From Anseranas semipalmata (lineage: Eukaryota > Chordata > Aves > Anseriformes > Anseranatidae): a stretch of 64,000 nt of DNA. Positions 59,220-64,000 of the stretch are shown piece by piece (the first letter of the stretch is position 1; every line of letters begins with the position of its first letter). Location: positions 174,212 to 238,211 of the forward strand of contig VXAA01005608.1 in assembly GCA_013399115.1 (NCBI GenBank), read 5' to 3'. The position numbers were made by a program, and so were the translations under genes. The notes beneath the pieces are model-generated. The model had not been told where the DNA came from and did no database searches. It saw nothing but the letters and a program-made list of their open reading frames with translations.

Positions 59220-61506
59220 CTGCTCTGTTACTCATGCAGAGAGCAATGAGTTGCACAAGGTCGAGATGCACAAGAACTCTTGGCCTGAGATCCAGAAGTC
59301 TCAGAAGGCTGAAAGCAGCTCTCGTTCACCTAGATACACAAGACCTGCACATATTTATGAACATCAAAACCCACACACACATACCTTTATCTATTCACAT
59401 GTGCTTTTTACAATATTCCTAGCACCATACCAGCTCTCTCTCCCATTCTCACACACTGCACAATCCAGAAAAACTACTGCAGGAAGCAGCTCCATTTTCA
59501 ACTGATGCTAAACTGTATGACCCCCGTCTTTTGGGAATTCATTAAACCTTCTTGTGAGCAAACAGTATTTTATTTGAGCAAGGATAGTGATGGATGGCAT
59601 GTCACACATGGCTGTGTGCACATGGAGACAGATACACGCTGTGAGTAGACCAAGAAATATGAACATTTAAAATCCTGCAAATTATTACTTATTGACTTTC
59701 ATAAATCAAAGGAGTTTATAAAAGGTATGTTCTTATCCTTACTTAATCTCCCACTCAACATCTTTATATTAATTCAGTTTAGACTATTTTAAAGCATTTC
59801 TCCAGGTACATTCCGTAGCATCTTGCAAGAATATCATAAAATACAGCCCGAGTAGTGTCATGAATGACCTGACTTGAAACAACTCAGTGAGAAAAATAAA
59901 ATCACCATTTAGGACAGCCCTTTAGCAGATAAAAATTATCTGAGGCTAACACCTCTTCTTTTACACTGTATTTTTACTACTGCTTTTGATAAATACTGCC
60001 CATCTTTGGTTAAAGCCAAGACTAATGCATGTTTCAGTAACTAAAATGAGCATTCAGAATTCTCTAACATGACAACTAAAAGGAAATGTACGTCTTTAAG
60101 AAAATAATTCTTACATGCACGAACACCACCATGTTAATGGTGAGTAAAAGTTAAACCATTTTGTACAAACTTTTTCTTTCCTCTTCTGTGTATCTAAGTA
60201 GATAGGATATTGCAAAACCACTTGAATAAAACTCTGTATCCCATACCATAACATAGTTTGTTTAGTCATTCCTTCTGCCAGCTTTTAAAGCATAAGAAAA
60301 TAAAACTGTTAATATAACCTTAACTTACTGTCCTTCAGTATTTGAGTTATCTAAAAATCAAATGTTTTTAACCACAAGATACAGAAATGTGAGCACAAAG
60401 AAAAACCTACAATAGATCTTGTGAACTGAAAATTGGTTCACCAGAACTACTACACTTAACATGACAAAAAAAGGACTCTTGCATCAACCCTTTCCTCCCA
60501 ACTTCCTGCTCCCTAAAAATGAAGTGGCCACAACACAGTCTGCTGCTAAATTCCCAATCTAACTCCATCCTTAATCAGTAACAACTGCAATCGGTTAACA
60601 TCTTGCAGGTTTTCTGGCTTATGTGAAAGGAATCTGAGGTCCCAGTCAAGCTCCTGGAGAAAGGATGATCACAGCATGGCCTGTGATAAGTGATGCAACT
60701 TGGCAAGTTCCTTTTCTGGCTGATTCACAAAGACGAGAAGTAAATGGTTATGAAAGGGGGAGCTCCTTCCAGCTTTTACAGGTAGCAGCAACTCTAATTT
60801 ACTGAAGAGCTTTGTTGAAGCGTGCGGGCAATCTTACATTGCTGTTACACAAACCACTTTGCTGTTGGTGAGCGTGCAACTCTGAAGATACCAACACGGC
60901 AGTGTTCAGTCGCACTGTATGTTCTTCGAAAGAAATGTAGGAATCACACATGGGTCTGTGAGCAGCAGAACTAATGGCATCTGATTTCCCAGAGCTTTCT
61001 GGTGGGATTTGCTGATGGTTCAGTGAGATGCAAGCACAAAGAAAGTTCTCCCAGTTGCTGAAGCACCCGTGACATCCCTTTTTCACAGAGACTCTGGTTT
61101 TCACTAGGCACTGGGTACTTACTGCAGCTTTTCCTTCAATGGCTTCATTACCAGGGCCTCTTTCACCTGCTTCTCATTCCTGAAAATACTGTCACATCTC
61201 CAAGACCTGTTCCTCCACCAGACTGTCTTTTGAGGCTTGCTCCTAACCTGTGCTGGACCACAGGTAACACTGCTGAGCACACAGAGCACCATGGGCAATG
61301 TGTTCCTTAATGCTCCAGGCACCGGCATCTCAGCAGCTATAATTCAGTTGAAAATTGAGTGTGTTAAGGATCCTGTCTCTTCCCTTGCAGTTCCCCTAGA
61401 GATCAGGTGCCACCAGCAGAGTGTGGTATGCAGGGACCCAGCAGTTCCTTCCCAGATCTGAGTTCTGCCTATGCCATTTGTGTCTGGAAAACACATTGCA
61501 ATATTT
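59220..61506. other. A/T-rich single-copy noncoding sequence
   Basis: A short CA-rich stretch near 59372-59382 lies directly after the CR1. The remainder has no recognised exon, repeat or RNA gene. The longest frame is 101 codons (60799-61104, minus), unrecognised. Confidence 0.6.
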
Positions 61507-62070
61507 AGAATCATAGAATCATCTAGGTTGAAAAAGACCTTCAAGATCACCAAGTCCAACTGTCAACCTGTCCCTTAATATCATGTCCACATGTCTCTTC
61601 AGCACCTCCAGGGATGGGGACTCCACACTTCCTTGGGCAGCCTGTTCCAATGCCTGACCACCCTCTCCATGACGAAATTCTTCCTAACGTCCAATCTAAA
61701 CCTCCCGTGGCACAACTTGACAACATTTCCTATCACTTGTCACCTGAGAAAAGAGACAACGCCTTCCTCGCTGCAACCTCCTTTCAGGTAGCTGTAAGGA
61801 ATGATGAGGTCTCCCCTCAGCCTCCTCATCAGTCTTGTTTTCTAGTCCCTTCACCAGTTTCGTTGTTGTCCTCTGCACGTGCTCCATCACCTCGATGTCC
61901 TTCCTACAGTGAGGGGCCCAAAACTGAACACAGGACTTGAGGTGCGGCCTCACCAGAGCTGAGTACAGGGGGACAATCACTTCCCTAGTCCTGCTGGCCA
62001 CACTGTTCCTGACACAAGCCAGGATGCTGGTGGCCTTCTTGGTCACCTGAGCACACTGCTGGCTCATTTA
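61507..62070 (-). mobile_element. CR1 retrotransposon fragment, 3' part
   Basis: The minus-strand CR1 starts with the 3' terminal octamers (AGAATCATAGAATCATCTAG, 61509-61528) and ends 5'-truncated near 62070. On the minus strand, 62067 downward reads [39 protein letters not shown] and KLVKGLENK, then loses frame near DEEAEG at about 61815. It belongs to a different CR1 subfamily from the 2.5/29.5 kb pair and the 22.8/50.2 kb pair, judging by its GGTTGAAAAAGACCTTCAAG 3' region. Confidence 0.95.
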
Positions 62071-64000
62071 AATCCACGCTACTTAACAATATGCAAAAAC
62101 ACTCTTCTCTTAAAAAAGACTTATAGGAAACATCTTAGTTTTGTGTTCTAATGTAAGGGTCCAGGAGACTTTGTTTAGTTGGAGTTGCAATTTTATCACT
62201 GAGACAATACAAAGCTGGCAAAATCAGATCACTAATACCCAAAGTAGTATATGATCTTAACTGCTGATAGGTGGATGACAAAAAGAAGCTAAAGAACTGA
62301 AGTTATGTTGCGTATCCATATGACAACTGTTAATGGCACCACTATTAAAAAAAAAAAAGCAAGCTCTGCACTTTATTTATTTTTTCTTTATTTATTGACT
62401 GATTTGCACTTTACTTGTTTACGTAAGTAAAACAGGATAGCTGTTTCTTTTAATGGCATCATATCCTAGGGTAAAAATCGTTACGGAATAAGAACATAGC
62501 ATTTGTAAGGAAGTGGTAAAATAAAAGAAAAAAGCTAAGTCAAGAAAATTTAGAGAGCTCACAATTCAGGGCAGGGGTGGAGGCTTAGGAGTTGACAATC
62601 ATCATGTGAAAGGATACGTCTGCTTAATGCAGAGATCGCATTCATTCAATGGATCCAGGAATTCAAGGCCATTAAGAATATATATTAAAGAGCAAGTAAC
62701 TTCATTTGCCACCAGGTGAACAGTGCCAGCACTGTTTTGTCACGTTGACGCAGGCAGAGATCGCTGATAAGATAATGTACTCTGGAATCTACCACACCTC
62801 CCCTCCTTATTAGGAACCTGCTACATTTCCAATTTAGATGAAGATGTAAATTGTTAAACCAAAAGACAAGCCACAGGACAGCTTCTAGATACTTCTCTTT
62901 CTTGAGTAGAAGCAAAAATGCTTGCTAAAGAAGAGTGTTGTAACCAATGGCTAACAGATATTTTTGTCTGAGCAGTGGGATTTAAAAATAAAAGTTAATT
63001 GGGAACATACTGAAAAAATTTTGTTCACTTTTGCACGGTCACTGGTCAAAAAGCAGCACAGGTTGTGCTGGCACTGTATGTGACTACTGAAACAACATAA
63101 TATTTTCTCTCACATCTTAAGCAATGATCTTCTTGCTTTTGCCTTAAGTGAGGAAATATTGTGAAAAAAAAAATGAAGATTATGTTCTGTTTCTCTTTTC
63201 CCTTGAGAAAATTTAGAGAGCAGTGTCATAACCCAATGTCCATTCCTTTCATCTACAGATGACAGAATGGAAAATGCCACTTTATTTCAGAAATGAGCTA
63301 CTTTTTTCTTCTTCCGTTAGTCATTCCTGCCTGCAGGCACAAGGGTTATGGAGATGACTCTTTCAAACTCGTGTTTGGAGTACTAGCACCTCTCCAATCT
63401 GACAAGCTAATGCTTGTATACTTTGATAACTTAGGGAGCTCGATTTTCCACCATGCTAGTTGGCCCTGGCGCTACGAAAGATTGAATTCTCAAATCCAGA
63501 AGCCCAAAGACTTCCATAATTTAACTACAAATTAACATCCAGAAATATCTCAGTGGTCTATCTGTCTTTTCATAACAAGGACAATCTGACTTCATGAACC
63601 TTCTACCACTTAAATAACTTGTCTGAAACATGTTCAAGGTATTCTGCCTACGTCAAACTAGGCTGAATCACTAGCAACAGGAAACTGCCCTTTTTTGGTT
63701 ATGAAGTATTAGAAATACACAAATTATGTAGAATTTGATTATCTTTTGTATTGCTAAGGAAAAAAAAAAATTAGCTCAAACACCTCCCTGAGATACTTTG
63801 ACAAAATACAGGATTTTGACACAGTTTACTGAGATCAAGCAAACATCCTTTTCCTTAGCTGTTCCCAGACGAGCTCCAGAGGAGCCATAAGGTCCTACTT
63901 TTCCCTTGACTAACATCAGGACACCGCTTCCCTTTTTGTTGATGGCGTCTCTTTTATGCTACTGTTTCTTAAAACCTCACTATAAGACGGTGCTACCTTT
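62071..64000. other. A/T-rich single-copy noncoding sequence at the right edge
   Basis: I see no recognised exon or dispersed repeat. Low-complexity runs occur at 62346-62358 (A) and 62372-62398 (TTTATTTATT type). The frame 63293-63535 (plus, 80 codons) lies in unbiased DNA and is unrecognised. Confidence 0.6.

Noticed and set aside
1..64000. CRISPR arrays, tRNA or rRNA genes, known microRNAs, LTR retroviral elements
   Set aside because: I looked for regularly spaced repeats, tRNA box motifs, familiar microRNA seeds and long terminal repeat pairs, and found none that could be supported.

Overview
The window looks like ordinary nuclear DNA from a bird. The evidence is the repeat content. There are six fragments of CR1 non-LTR retrotransposons with the 3' ends typical of the avian and reptilian family. 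No young SINEs, LTR elements or DNA transposons were recognised. The rest is mostly A/T-rich single-copy DNA broken by short GC- and CpG-rich patches. Crocodilian or turtle DNA cannot be fully excluded by eye, but the low repeat density favours a bird. The species and chromosome cannot be named.

Layout: 1-2485 is single-copy sequence with a conserved-looking block (660-960) and a GC-rich patch (1780-2335). 2486-2930 is a minus-strand CR1. 2931-22829 is single-copy DNA with a few microsatellites, two exact inverted repeats (4369-4396 and 17795-17820), a GC-rich block near 12.4-13.2 kb and candidate regulatory blocks near 13.5 and 21.4 kb. 22830-23160 is a minus-strand CR1. 28195-29930 is the longest CR1, on the plus strand, and holds a recognisable but broken reverse transcriptase. 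29931-50154 is single-copy DNA with a few very old repeat relics (MIR-like, L3/CR1-like and L2/MIR tail-like). 50155-50668 (minus), 58528-59219 (plus) and 61507-62070 (minus) are the remaining CR1 copies.

No host protein-coding exon, tRNA, rRNA, known microRNA or CRISPR array was recognised. The only reading frames that can be assigned to a protein family are pieces of CR1 ORF2, all interrupted. The other open frames, up to 229 codons, match nothing known to me and are probably chance. The window is best read as intergenic or deep intronic DNA. I did not find a new biological system. The most unusual observation is a 285-base stretch that is identical between the CR1 copies at 22.8 kb and 50.2 kb, with both copies sharing the same reading-frame breaks.
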